From: an uncultured Oscillospiraceae bacterium
GTDB lineage: Bacteria > Bacillota > Clostridia > Oscillospirales > Oscillospiraceae
DNA length: 9,781 nt
Assembly: GCA_934515035.1 (NCBI GenBank)
Contig: CAKSXP010000048.1
Location: 1-9,781 of the forward strand
Direction of reading: 5' to 3'
The translations under genes were made by a program, and so were the position numbers. The stretch's first letter is position 1. Each line of letters begins with the position of its first letter. The notes beneath the pieces were generated by a model, which had not been told where the DNA came from, made no database searches, and worked only from the letters and a program-made list of their open reading frames with translations. Of this stretch, positions 1-6,835 are shown in pieces.

Positions 1-1308
1 CAGGACGGCTACCGCGGCGTGTTCCGCTTCATCCGCTGGATGAAGCAGCTGGATGAGCACGGCAAAGAGCCGCGCACCGGCGCGCTGGAAAGCCGCAACG
101 CCGTGCAGATCATCAGCATCCATCACTCGAAGGGGCTGGAGTACCCGATCGTATTTCTCGCCGACACCGCCCACAAGATCAACCTGCAGGACAGGAACGG
201 CGATGTCCTCATCCACCCGTCGCTCGGCATCGGCGGCCGCGTCATCGACAGTTCACGCGGCATATCGTATCCCACGATCGCACTGCGCGCGATCTCGGCC
301 AAGCTCACACAGGAATCGCTGTCCGAGGAGATGCGCGTTCTCTATGTCGGCGCGACGCGCGCGCAGGAGAGGCTGTTTTTCTCCTGCGTCTGGAAGTCTC
401 CGGAGGAAAAGCTGGAAAAGCTCCGTGCGGAAGCGGAAACGCCTGTCAGTCCGGAGACGCTGCTCGGCTGCCAGTCGTTTTCGGAGTGGCTGGCGCTCGC
501 TTCGTTGAGTGGGAACGAAAGCATTATCCTCTCAACGCCGGAGCCGGAAACGGCTGCTACGCCGGAGCCGGGAGAAGAGAGACCCGGCAGCGAGCCGGAT
601 CCGGAGCTTGTGAGCGAGCTGGAGCGGAAGCTTGCGTTTGTGTATGAAAACAGGGAGGCCTGCGCGTTGCCTTCAAAGCTGACGGCGACGGAACTGAAGG
701 GACGGCACGAGACCGTTCCGGACGCGCAGGAGCTGACCCCGGCTCCGGGAAAGACCTTCCGCATGCCAGACTTTGCCCGTGCGGACAGGCCGCTGACGGG
801 AACGGAGCGCGGCGTTGCGGCGCACCTTGTCATGCAGCACATGGACTTTGCCCGCGCGGGAAGCGCCGAAGAGATACAAAGCGAGATCGAAAGACTGGAA
901 AAGCTCGGCTTCCTGACGGAGAAACAGGCGCGGGCCGTGGACCCGGAGATGATACGCGGCTTTTTCGTCTCGGAGATCGGACAGCGCGTGCTGAGAGCGG
1001 ATGCGGTGCGCCGGGAGTTCCGGTTTTCGCTGCTGTGCCCGGCCGGAAAATTCTATGACGGGGCAGAGGACGAAAGCCTGCTTTTGCAGGGCGTGGTGGA
1101 CTGTTGCATCGAAGAGCATGGAGAGTTGACTATAATTGACTATAAAACAGATTATGTAACCCAAGAGACCATACAGCAGCGCGCGGAGTATTACACGGGA
1201 CAGCTGGACGCCTATGCGGAGGCGATGGAACGCATTCTCGGACTGCCCGTCCGGGAGACCGTGCTGTATTTTCTGCGCTGCGGACAGGCGGTCACGATAC
1301 GGAGGTAA
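1..1308 (+). CDS. addA: ATP-dependent helicase/nuclease subunit A (AddA), C-terminal part, 5' truncated by window edge
   Basis: The reading frame is open from base 1, so only the last ~435 residues of a protein that is usually about 1,150-1,250 residues are present. AddA is the motor subunit of the AddAB helicase-exonuclease, which resects double-strand breaks to single-stranded DNA for RecA. Visible are UvrD-type helicase motif V (SIHHSKGLEYP, from about base 115), motif VI (EEMRVLYVGATRAQERL, about 325-375), a low-complexity Pro/Glu linker (about 535-600), and the C-terminal RecB-family nuclease domain. The nuclease residues look intact: His in RGVAAHL (about 823), Asp in GVVD (1099-1101), the IIDYKTD core (Asp at 1138, Lys at 1144), and QLDAY in the QxxxY position. 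The TAA stop is followed after 3 bases by the next ATG, whose ribosome binding site lies in the last addA codons, so the two are probably co-transcribed. addB would be expected upstream, outside the window. Confidence 0.95.
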   Translation, partial: QDGYRGVFRFIRWMKQLDEHGKEPRTGALESRNAVQIISIHHSKGLEYPIVFLADTAHKINLQDRNGDVLIHPSLGIGGRVIDSSRGISYPTIALRAISAKLTQESLSEEMRVLYVGATRAQERLFFSCVWKSPEEKLEKLRAEAETPVSPETLLGCQSFSEWLALASLSGNESIILSTPEPETAATPEPGEERPGSEPDPELVSELERKLAFVYENREACALPSKLTATELKGRHETVPDAQELTPAPGKTFRMPDFARADRPLTGTERGVAAHLVMQHMDFARAGSAEEIQSEIERLEKLGFLTEKQARAVDPEMIRGFFVSEIGQRVLRADAVRREFRFSLLCPAGKFYDGAEDESLLLQGVVDCCIEEHGELTIIDYKTDYVTQETIQQRAEYYTGQLDAYAEAMERILGLPVRETVLYFLRCGQAVTIRR

Positions 1309-1311
1309 GGC

Positions 1312-1989
1312 ATGAAAAAGATAGGAATGGTTGTCGCGGTGGAAATGGCCGCGCTGCTTTCGCGCTACGGAGAGCCGCGGGAACGGATCAGGAGCTTCGG
1401 ATTTACCGTCCTTGTGTACGGCTTTGAGAATTATGAGCTTTATGTTCTCAACTCCGGCGCGGGAGAGATCGCCTCGAGCGCCGGCACCCAGGTGCTTATA
1501 AGCGTCTTCGGCGTTGATATGATAGTCAACTACGGCGTTGTCGGCGGACTGACCGCCGAAATGGAAAGAACGTGCACCTGCGTTGTCGAGAGCGTGGTGC
1601 ATTACGATTACGACACGCACGATTGGGACAATTGCGTGCCCGGACAGTACATAATGTATCCGGGTCCGTTTATTCCGACGACGGAGGAGCTGGTGCGCAG
1701 GGCAAAGGCGATAAGGCCGGAGCTGAAGGGCGTCATCTGTGCATCGGGCGATAAATTCATCGCCTCCGCGGAGGCAAAGCGCGAGCTTAATGTCCGCTTC
1801 GGCGCGGAGATATGCGAAATGGAGGCGGCAGGCATCGTCCTGACCTGCAACAGGAGCGGAGTCCCCTGCCTGCTTATCAAGACCGTCTCCGACGGGCTGA
1901 CGGGCGGGACGGATGAGTTCCTGCGGGAAATGGAAAAAGCCTCCGGAATATGCCTTGAGATCGCCGGAAGCATAATGGAACAGCTGTAA
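1312..1989 (+). CDS. Nucleoside phosphorylase / MTA-SAH nucleosidase family protein, divergent active site
   Basis: This 225-residue protein has the length and fold signatures of the PNP_UDP_1 family, closest by eye to 5'-methylthioadenosine/S-adenosylhomocysteine nucleosidase (MTAN), which cleaves adenine from MTA and SAH. Seen are an N-terminal beta strand ([10 protein letters not shown]), a glycine-rich [10 protein letters not shown] segment (47-56), NYGVVGGL (73-80), SGDKF (145-149), CEMEAAGI (168-175) and TVSDG (191-195). Glu171 and Asp194 line up with the E. coli MTAN ribose-binding Glu174 and catalytic Asp197. The residue that lines up with Glu12 appears to be Ala13, with Glu11 two positions earlier, so the substrate or mechanism may differ. 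The start is supported by GGAGGT at 1301-1306, inside the end of addA. Functional alternatives are a phosphorylase or another nucleosidase. Family membership is firm; the exact reaction is not. Confidence 0.8.
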   Translation: MKKIGMVVAVEMAALLSRYGEPRERIRSFGFTVLVYGFENYELYVLNSGAGEIASSAGTQVLISVFGVDMIVNYGVVGGLTAEMERTCTCVVESVVHYDYDTHDWDNCVPGQYIMYPGPFIPTTEELVRRAKAIRPELKGVICASGDKFIASAEAKRELNVRFGAEICEMEAAGIVLTCNRSGVPCLLIKTVSDGLTGGTDEFLREMEKASGICLEIAGSIMEQL

Positions 1990-2019
1990 AATTATTCGGT
2001 TTTTCAAGGAAAAAAGGAC

Positions 2020-2048
2020 TTGCCAAAGCCAAATGCATATGCTACAAT
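2020..2048 (+). promoter_or_regulatory. Sigma-A promoter of rpmE (TTGCCA, 17 bp, TACAAT, extended -10)
   Basis: The -35 element TTGCCA is at 2020-2025 and the -10 element TACAAT at 2043-2048, separated by exactly 17 bases. TGC immediately before the -10 gives an extended -10 motif. Transcription would start near 2055, leaving a leader of about 60 bases before rpmE. No terminator-like hairpin precedes it, so read-through from the addA operon is possible. Confidence 0.8.
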
Positions 2049-2054
2049 ACCAAT

Positions 2055-2100
2055 TGCGCTTTGTATCCGGAACGTGTTCCAATCAAGGCAGCTTTAAATG
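2055..2100 (+). promoter_or_regulatory. Candidate structured rpmE leader RNA
   Basis: The predicted transcript can fold just after its start. An outer stem pairs GCTTTG (2058-2063) with CAAGGC (2084-2089), six pairs including one G-U. An asymmetric internal loop follows, then an inner stem GGAA/TTCC (2069-2072 / 2077-2080) with a CGTG tetraloop. The structure ends 11 bases before the AGGAG ribosome binding site at 2101-2105. Ribosomal protein genes, including those for L31, are often autoregulated through such leaders. I found the pairing by eye and cannot test its conservation. Confidence 0.4.
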
Positions 2101-2114
2101 AGGAGAAAACACAA

Positions 2115-2312
2115 ATGAAAGCAGGAATTCATCCCGATTACCAGCCGACCACTATCAAGTGCGCATGCGGTAATGTTATAGAGACCGGTTCCACCAAAAA
2201 GAACATCACGGTCGAAATTTGCTCCAAGTGCCATCCCTTCTTCACCGGCAAGCAGAAGCTGGTCGATACCAGCGGCCGCGTTGATAAGTTCAACAAGAAG
2301 TTCGGTCTTTGA
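2115..2312 (+). CDS. rpmE: 50S ribosomal protein L31, zinc-binding (C+) form
   Basis: This 65-residue protein is a full-length bacterial L31, a component of the large ribosomal subunit that bridges to the 30S head. It opens with [10 protein letters not shown] and carries the four zinc ligands of the C+ paralogue: C16 and C18 (KCACGN) and C36 and C39 ([14 protein letters not shown]). The C-terminal [11 protein letters not shown] motif is also typical. An in-frame ATG at 2061 would add 18 residues, but the ATG at 2115 has AGGAG at 2101-2105 with a 9-base spacer and matches the family's N-terminus. The gene has its own promoter and terminator, so it looks monocistronic. The cysteine ligands suggest the zinc-replete paralogue; a cysteine-free paralogue, if present, is not in this window. 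Confidence 0.97.
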   Translation: MKAGIHPDYQPTTIKCACGNVIETGSTKKNITVEICSKCHPFFTGKQKLVDTSGRVDKFNKKFGL

Positions 2313-2333
2313 TTTGCGGGAGCAAACCAACAG

Positions 2334-2373
2334 GCAGCCCGACGCCGTCATCCGGCGATGGGCTGCTTTTTTT
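2334..2373 (+). terminator. Intrinsic terminator of rpmE
   Basis: GCAGCCC (2334-2340) pairs with GGGCTGC (2360-2366). Inside this, CGCCG (2343-2347) pairs with CGGCG (2353-2357) around a TCATC loop. Between the two stems there is one G-T pair and one A-A mismatch. Seven T residues follow at 2367-2373. It lies 21 bases after the rpmE stop. Confidence 0.92.
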
Positions 2374-2407
2374 GTTCACAGTTTATGAAGCTTTGTTTTT
2401 ATTTTTT

Positions 2408-2413
2408 TATAAT
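2408..2413 (+). promoter_or_regulatory. Possible -10 element upstream of htrA
   Basis: A perfect TATAAT lies 84 bases before the htrA start in an AT-rich stretch. No good -35 hexamer sits at 16-18 bases spacing; the best-looking TTCACA (2375-2380) is 27 bases away. The promoter may be activator-dependent or use another sigma factor, or this match may be chance in AT-rich DNA. Confidence 0.35.
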
Positions 2414-2497
2414 TCTGTTCATATGCAGGACATAAATTATCATTATTATATGACCATCAAAGCAAGAGCCAATATAAAAGGCAAGGAGGAAACAAAA

Positions 2498-4066
2498 ATG
2501 TTTGACCCCAATGAAAGAAATAATGAAAATCCTTATTATGGGGACGGCAATAATAGAGTTCCTGAAAACAGTGCCGCCGATCCGGTAACTGATAACATAA
2601 ATGAGCCCGACGGCAGCGGCGAATACCGCTATGTGCCGCCGAAACAGAGCGCTTATGCGGAGGCAAGCTACACTCCCGTGAGCGAGAATCGCCCGGGGAC
2701 CCCGCGCTATTATTATTCAGAGACGGATAACACGAAAAAGCGCCGCGAAAAGCAGGAGAAAAAGAGCTCCGTCACCATGGGCAAGCTCATTGCCGTATGC
2801 CTGGTCTGCGCGCTTGTCGGCGGGCTCATCGGAGCCGGCGGAGTGACGCTCTTCGGCAGAAACGTCCAGGAGCAGCCCACCGTGGAAGCGCCTTCTCCGG
2901 ATTCGACTCTCGGCCTTGCAAGCGACCCGGACGACAATGTTCCGGACAGCCCCGCCGAGAATGTGACTCCGGGCCCCATCCAGAGTACCGCGGACGAAAA
3001 AGAATCCATCGAAGCCTCCAGCGTGTATGATCTGGCCTGCACCCAGGTCGTCGGCATCACGACGGAGATAATCTCCACAAACCGCTTCGGCATGACCACT
3101 CAGAGCGCTGTCAGCGGCTCCGGATTTATCGTGACCGCGGACGGATATATCATCACCAACTACCATGTGATCGAGGACGCCTATAAGGGCGGCTATGACA
3201 TAACCGTAATGCTCTATAACGGCGACAGCTACACCGCGAGCATAGTCGGGTTTGAGGAGGATAACGACATCGCCGTTCTGAAGATCGACGCCGAGGGACT
3301 CAACCCCGTCACCATCGGCGACAGCGACACAATGGTCGTCGGCGAGACGGCATATGCCGTCGGCAACCCGCTTGGCGAGCTTGCATATACGATGACCAAG
3401 GGAATGGTGTCCGCTCTGGACCGCGAGATATCGTCTACCGATTCCCAGACCGGCGTTATAACGACCATCAACATGTTCCAGATCGACGCTGCTGTCAACA
3501 GCGGCAACTCCGGCGGCCCCGTTTATAACAGCAAGGGCGAGGTCATCGGCGTCGTTACCGCAAAGTACAGCTCCACCGGCGTTGAGGGCATAGGCTTTGC
3601 GATACCCATCAATGACGCGGTGTCCATTGCAAACGAGCTCATCACAAACGGATATGTCAGCGGCAAGGCGTATTTCGGCATCAGCGTTTCGACCGTGTCC
3701 GCCAGCATAGCGGAGTATTACAACATGGTCGAGGGCGCATATGTCAGCGTCGTTGACGAGAACAGCTGTGCCGGCACCGCGGGCCTGAAGGTCGGCGATA
3801 TAATCACCAAGGTCGACGACACGGAGATACTCAGCTCTTCCGACCTCGTCGCCGCAAAGAAGGCATATAAGGCGGGCGACAGCGCAGTCCTGACGGTATA
3901 CAGATCCGGCGAGTACATCCAGCTCAGCATCGTCTTTGACGAGGAAAAGCCCCGTGTACAGGAGACCGAGCCGGATACAGGGACCGAAGAGGAAACGATC
4001 CCCGGTTCGGGCCAGTGGCAGGCAAGCGACTTTCCGTTCTCCGATTTCTTCGGATTCGGGAATTAA
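2498..4066 (+). CDS. htrA: Membrane-anchored S1C serine protease, HtrA/DegP family
   Basis: HtrA proteases degrade or refold misfolded proteins at the outer face of the membrane and contribute to stress tolerance. The 522-residue protein has a disordered polar cytoplasmic N-terminus (1-80), a basic KKRREKQEKK stop (80-89), one membrane anchor (about 95-119), an acidic Pro-rich linker (125-170), a trypsin-like domain (about 175-385), one PDZ domain (about 391-480) and an acidic tail ending in alternating aromatic residues (FPFSDFFGFG). The catalytic triad is complete: His223 (NYHVIEDA), Asp257 (DNDIAVL) and Ser338 (GNSGGPV). The ATG at 2498 is chosen for its AAGGAGG (2483-2489) with an 8-base spacer; the frame stays open upstream but without a comparable site. 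The anchored, single-PDZ layout matches Firmicutes HtrA. The gene stands alone, with hairpins after its stop. Confidence 0.95.
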   Translation: MFDPNERNNENPYYGDGNNRVPENSAADPVTDNINEPDGSGEYRYVPPKQSAYAEASYTPVSENRPGTPRYYYSETDNTKKRREKQEKKSSVTMGKLIAVCLVCALVGGLIGAGGVTLFGRNVQEQPTVEAPSPDSTLGLASDPDDNVPDSPAENVTPGPIQSTADEKESIEASSVYDLACTQVVGITTEIISTNRFGMTTQSAVSGSGFIVTADGYIITNYHVIEDAYKGGYDITVMLYNGDSYTASIVGFEEDNDIAVLKIDAEGLNPVTIGDSDTMVVGETAYAVGNPLGELAYTMTKGMVSALDREISSTDSQTGVITTINMFQIDAAVNSGNSGGPVYNSKGEVIGVVTAKYSSTGVEGIGFAIPINDAVSIANELITNGYVSGKAYFGISVSTVSASIAEYYNMVEGAYVSVVDENSCAGTAGLKVGDIITKVDDTEILSSSDLVAAKKAYKAGDSAVLTVYRSGEYIQLSIVFDEEKPRVQETEPDTGTEEETIPGSGQWQASDFPFSDFFGFGN

Positions 4067-4131
4067 ATATAGATGTACGCAGATAAATCATTTTCTTCTT
4101 ACACCTCCACAGTATTCAATTGACACACGCG

Positions 4132-4162
4132 AAAACCGGTCGGGATCATCCGGCCGGTTTTT
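4132..4162 (+). terminator. Intrinsic terminator of htrA
   Basis: AAAACCGG (4132-4139) pairs with CCGGTTTT (4154-4161). The stem continues inward as T4140-G4153, CGG (4141-4143) with CCG (4150-4152), and G4144-T4149, around an ATCA loop. A short T-rich tail (TTTTTGTTT) follows on the plus strand. The hairpin begins 65 bases after the htrA stop. Confidence 0.8.
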
Positions 4163-4168
4163 GTTTAT

Positions 4169-4205
4169 AAAAAAAGTCTCCCGGATCATTCCGGGAGACT
4201 TTTTT
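4169..4205. terminator. Bidirectional terminator between htrA and the transketolase operon
   Basis: AGTCTCCCGGA (4175-4185) pairs perfectly with TCCGGGAGACT (4190-4200) around a TCAT loop. It is flanked by A7 on the left (4169-4175) and T6 on the right (4200-4205), so it can end transcription in both directions. It starts 12 bases beyond the minus-strand transketolase stop and acts as a second hairpin for htrA. Confidence 0.9.
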
Positions 4206-4217
4206 GCGTGTTTATTC

Positions 4218-5156
4218 TTATTTTTTGCGGCTGAGGACCTTCCGGATACCGGCCTTGACGCCTTCGGCGTCGATACCGTATTTTGCGAGAAGCTCCTTGT
4301 ATGCGCCGGACTCTGTGAAGGTGTCGCGTATGCCGACAAACTCGGTCGGCACACCGGCGCCCGCCTCGGCCAGGACCTCGGCGACGGCTCCGCCGAGACC
4401 GCCGTAGATGTTGTGCTCCTCGGCGCAGACGATGGCGCCGGTCTCTTCGGCACAGCGCAGGATGAGCTCCTTGTCGATGGGCTTGATGGAGTACATATCG
4501 ACGACGCGGACGGAAACGCCCTCTGCCTCGAGAGCTTCTGCCGCTTCGAGAGCCTTGTGGACGAGAATGCCGCAGGCGATGACGGTAACGTCGCTGCCCT
4601 CGCGGACGATGCGGCCCTTGCCGTATTCAAGCTCCGTTCCGGCGGGATAGAGATCGGGATAGACATCGCGGGACAGACGCAGATAAACGGGACCCTGGTG
4701 CTTCGCGGCATAGGCGGTGGCCCAGCGGCTGCTCTGCGCGTCGCTGGGGACGATGACGCTCATGTTCGGCAGCGCGCGCATGATGGCGATATCCTCGGTG
4801 GCGTGGTGGGATGCGCCGTCAAAAGCGTCGGAAAGTCCGCAGTAAGCTCCGGCGAACTTGACGTTGAGGTTTGCATAGCAGACCTGGCCGCGCGCGGCGA
4901 TGAGGCCGATGGATGACATAAACACGGCGAAGGTGTTGACAAAGGGTATCTTGCCGGTGGTGGCGAGACCGGCGGCAGTGGAGACCATGTTGGACTCCGC
5001 AATGCCCATGTTGAAGAATTTTTCGGGGTGGGCCTTGGCGAAAATGCCGCTCTTGGTGGAACCGGAAAGGTCCGCGTCTAGCACGACGATGTCCTCGTTG
5101 GTGTTGCCGAGCTCGGCCAGCATCATGCCGTATTCTTCACGAATCGATTTGCTCAT
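4218..5156 (-). CDS. tkt: Transketolase, C-terminal subunit (split transketolase)
   Basis: This 312-residue protein carries the pyrimidine-binding and C-terminal domains of transketolase. Together with the N-terminal subunit it transfers two-carbon units between sugar phosphates in the non-oxidative pentose phosphate pathway, using thiamine diphosphate. Visible are the FFNMGIAESNM motif, with the conserved Glu54 that activates the cofactor's aminopyrimidine, the GASHHATED substrate-binding loop (about 114-122), VPSDAQSSR (136-144), and the C-terminal domain from about 185 (DVTVIACG, EEHNIYGGLGGAVAE). The start codon shares one base with the stop of the N subunit (TGATG). A GGGAGG site at 5166-5171 (9-base spacer), inside the N-subunit gene, supports coupled 1:1 synthesis. 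Split transketolases of this size are common in clostridia and archaea. Paralogues in the same clade can act on other sugars, so the substrate is inferred. Confidence 0.93.
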   Translation of the reverse strand: MSKSIREEYGMMLAELGNTNEDIVVLDADLSGSTKSGIFAKAHPEKFFNMGIAESNMVSTAAGLATTGKIPFVNTFAVFMSSIGLIAARGQVCYANLNVKFAGAYCGLSDAFDGASHHATEDIAIMRALPNMSVIVPSDAQSSRWATAYAAKHQGPVYLRLSRDVYPDLYPAGTELEYGKGRIVREGSDVTVIACGILVHKALEAAEALEAEGVSVRVVDMYSIKPIDKELILRCAEETGAIVCAEEHNIYGGLGGAVAEVLAEAGAGVPTEFVGIRDTFTESGAYKELLAKYGIDAEGVKAGIRKVLSRKK

Positions 5157-5986
5157 CAGTTTGCACCTCCCAGTTCAGCCATGGCTTTTGCGAAGGACTC
5201 GTCGTCGATGGCTTTTCCGTGCCAGCCGGCCTGTCCTTCCATGAAGGAAACGCCCTTGCCCTTGACGGTGTGGGCGATTATAACGCTGGGGCCTTCGCCA
5301 TAGCTCTCGGCGGCGTCAAAGGCGTCGGACAGAGCCTCGATGCTGTGGCCGTCGCACTCGATGACGTTCCAGCCGAAGGCGCGCCACTTTGCGGGCAGAT
5401 CGCCGAGAGGCATGACCTCGGCAACGGGACCGTCGAGCTGTACCTTATTGTAATCGACGACGGCGGTGAGGTTGGAGAGCTTGAATTTGGGGGCGCTCAT
5501 CGCGGCTTCCCAAACGGCGCCTTCGTCTTGCTCGCCGTCGCCGAGGATGGCGTAAACGCGGGCGGGGCTGCCGTTCATGCGAAGGCCGAGGGCCATTCCC
5601 TGTGCGGCGGCGAGGCCGAGACCGAGCGGGCCGGCGGGCATCTCAACACCGGGGGTGTGGGTGCTGGGGTGGCCCTGAAGCAGACTGTCCGTCTGGCGCA
5701 GAGTGCTCATTGAATCCTTGGGCAGGAAGCCCTTTTCAACGAGGTTGCGGTAAAGCATGGGGGCCGCGTGGCCTTTGCTGAGTATAAGGCGGTCGCGGTC
5801 GGGATCGTCCGCCCTGTCGGGGCTTACGTTCATGCGCTCCTGATACAGAAGCGTCAGAATTTCGCAGACGGAAAGGCTGCCGCCCGGATGACCGGACTGG
5901 ACCGCGTGGATCGCCGTCAGCACGTCGATGCGAAATACACGGCAGAGCTCTGTGAGCTCGGCCGCTCTCTCTTTTGAGATCGGCAT
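5156..5986 (-). CDS. tkt: Transketolase, N-terminal subunit (split transketolase)
   Basis: This 276-residue protein is the thiamine-diphosphate-binding half of transketolase. Visible are the SGHPGGSLS motif (31-39, with His33), SKGHAAP (70-76, His73), LQGHPSTHTPGVEMPAGPLG (103-122), and the diphosphate/Mg motif GDGEQDEG (149-156) closing at Asn180 (VVDYNKVQLDG). These correspond to the conserved histidines and the GDG-N cofactor motif of the family. The ATG at 5986 has GGAGGA (5995-6000) with an 8-base spacer. It is the first gene of a two-gene minus-strand operon and overlaps the C-subunit gene by one base. An inverted repeat lies 47 bases upstream of its start. Confidence 0.94.
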   Translation of the reverse strand: MPISKERAAELTELCRVFRIDVLTAIHAVQSGHPGGSLSVCEILTLLYQERMNVSPDRADDPDRDRLILSKGHAAPMLYRNLVEKGFLPKDSMSTLRQTDSLLQGHPSTHTPGVEMPAGPLGLGLAAAQGMALGLRMNGSPARVYAILGDGEQDEGAVWEAAMSAPKFKLSNLTAVVDYNKVQLDGPVAEVMPLGDLPAKWRAFGWNVIECDGHSIEALSDAFDAAESYGEGPSVIIAHTVKGKGVSFMEGQAGWHGKAIDDESFAKAMAELGGAN

Positions 5987-6028
5987 TGTGGTTATCCTCC
6001 AAAGAAAAGTTTAAGACATATATAGATA

Positions 6029-6057
6029 AAGATATATCAGGCGGCTGAAAAAATCAA
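6029..6057 (-). promoter_or_regulatory. Candidate promoter of the transketolase operon
   Basis: Read on the minus strand, TTGATT (6057-6052) is followed by a 17-base spacer and TATCTT (6034-6029). The -10 is a weak match. The -35 lies in the loop of the adjacent inverted repeat and the spacer covers one of its arms. Confidence 0.4.
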
Positions 6058-6069
6058 GCGCCTGATATA
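6033..6069. repeat. 11-bp perfect inverted repeat upstream of the transketolase operon
   Basis: TATATCAGGCG (6033-6043) and CGCCTGATATA (6059-6069) are perfect inverted copies separated by 15 bases. On the minus strand four more pairs can form inside around a TTTTT loop. No T-run follows the second arm (the next bases read TCTTTATC), so it is not a standard intrinsic terminator for the upstream gene, whose stop is 17 bases away. It overlaps the candidate transketolase promoter, which fits an operator; a structured leader or a weak terminator are alternatives. Confidence 0.6.
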
Positions 6070-6085
6070 AATTTGGCAAAAAGCA

Positions 6086-6766
6086 TTACCGGCTGCGATA
6101 ATCTTCCATCATGCTTGTGAAAAGTTCTTTAGTTGTAGGAGGCGTATAGCTTATGGCGTTGGCTCCGGCCTCGACCGTGCGGGTTATGCTCTCGGCAGAG
6201 GGGCCGCCGGTAGCGATTATCGGAACGTCGGGGAAACGCGAGCGTATGCTGCGCACAAGCTCGGGAGTGTCCGCCGCCGCGGAGACATTGAGGATGCTTG
6301 CACCAGCGTCGAGTCTTGCCTGAATGTCCGTCTGTTCGTTAAGTACCGTCACGACTATCGGGATATCGACCGTCTTTGAGATCTGGGTTATGTTTTCGTT
6401 GGACATTGGAGCGTTGACGACCAGAGCCATCGCGCCCTGAGCCTCGGCGTCCATCGCGAGCGTGACCGAACGCAGCCCCTGGGTCGTTCCGCCGCCGACA
6501 CCGCAGAAAACGGGGATGTATGAACCGGCGATGATCGCATCGGATATGACCTGCTGGGGCGTGAAGGGATAGACGGCCAGCACAGCGTCCGCGTCGCAGT
6601 TGCGGATTATGGCGATGTCCGTTGTAAAGACGAGCGATTTGATGCGTCTGCCCCATATCACGATGCCGCTGCATTTGCGGATCTCCGGCGGCATTTCGAC
6701 GATGTGGCGGCGCAGCCTGCTCTCGATGCGTGGTATTCTCTTTTTTCCTGCCTGTATGTTATCCAT
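6086..6766 (-). CDS. Conserved TIM-barrel protein of unknown function (family often labelled 'hydrolase')
   Basis: This 226-residue protein has alternating beta-alpha segments and glycine-rich loops of a (beta/alpha)8 barrel. Visible are a basic N-terminus (KKRIPRIESRLRRH, 8-21), CGVGGG (88-93), VVNAP (116-120), VTVLNE (139-144), GASILNVS (155-162), VPIIATGGPS (181-190) and AGANAISYTPP (200-210). The last two resemble the C-terminal phosphate-binding loops of barrels such as ribulose-phosphate epimerase or thiazole synthase, but I recognise no specific catalytic signature and assign no reaction. The frame is open 30 codons further upstream; the ATG at 6766 is chosen because AAAGGAGG (6773-6780) precedes it by 6 bases and the extra residues overlap the promoter. 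It is divergent from pncB, with separate promoters. Confidence 0.8.
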   Translation of the reverse strand: MDNIQAGKKRIPRIESRLRRHIVEMPPEIRKCSGIVIWGRRIKSLVFTTDIAIIRNCDADAVLAVYPFTPQQVISDAIIAGSYIPVFCGVGGGTTQGLRSVTLAMDAEAQGAMALVVNAPMSNENITQISKTVDIPIVVTVLNEQTDIQARLDAGASILNVSAAADTPELVRSIRSRFPDVPIIATGGPSAESITRTVEAGANAISYTPPTTKELFTSMMEDYRSR

Positions 6767-6806
6767 AAAAGGCCTCCTTTCGTCAAACTGTGTATTATAT
6801 GATATC

Positions 6807-6835
6807 AGTATACCTGAAATTCCTGTCGATTTCAA
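6807..6835 (-). promoter_or_regulatory. Sigma-A promoter of the TIM-barrel gene
   Basis: On the minus strand TTGAAA (6835-6830) is followed by a 17-base spacer and TATACT (6812-6807). Transcription would start near 6800, about 35 bases before the ATG at 6766. Confidence 0.78.

Noticed and set aside
2000..2016. TTTTTC/GAAAAA inverted pair after the nucleosidase gene as a terminator
   Set aside because: The stem is nearly all A-T with no following T-run, so it is not a credible terminator.
673..2082. 469-codon open frame on the minus strand across the end of addA and the nucleosidase gene
   Set aside because: It lies antisense to two genes with clear family motifs and its translation shows no recognisable domain. 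Long antisense frames are common in GC-rich coding DNA.
2309..2497. Longer htrA start upstream of 2498, including ATG at 2423
   Set aside because: The extension would cover the rpmE terminator and the AT-rich upstream region and has no ribosome binding site like AAGGAGG at 2483-2489.
3936..4916. 326-codon open frame on the plus strand across the htrA end, terminators and transketolase C subunit
   Set aside because: It runs through two intrinsic terminators and antisense to a well-supported transketolase gene, with no sensible ribosome binding site or domain.
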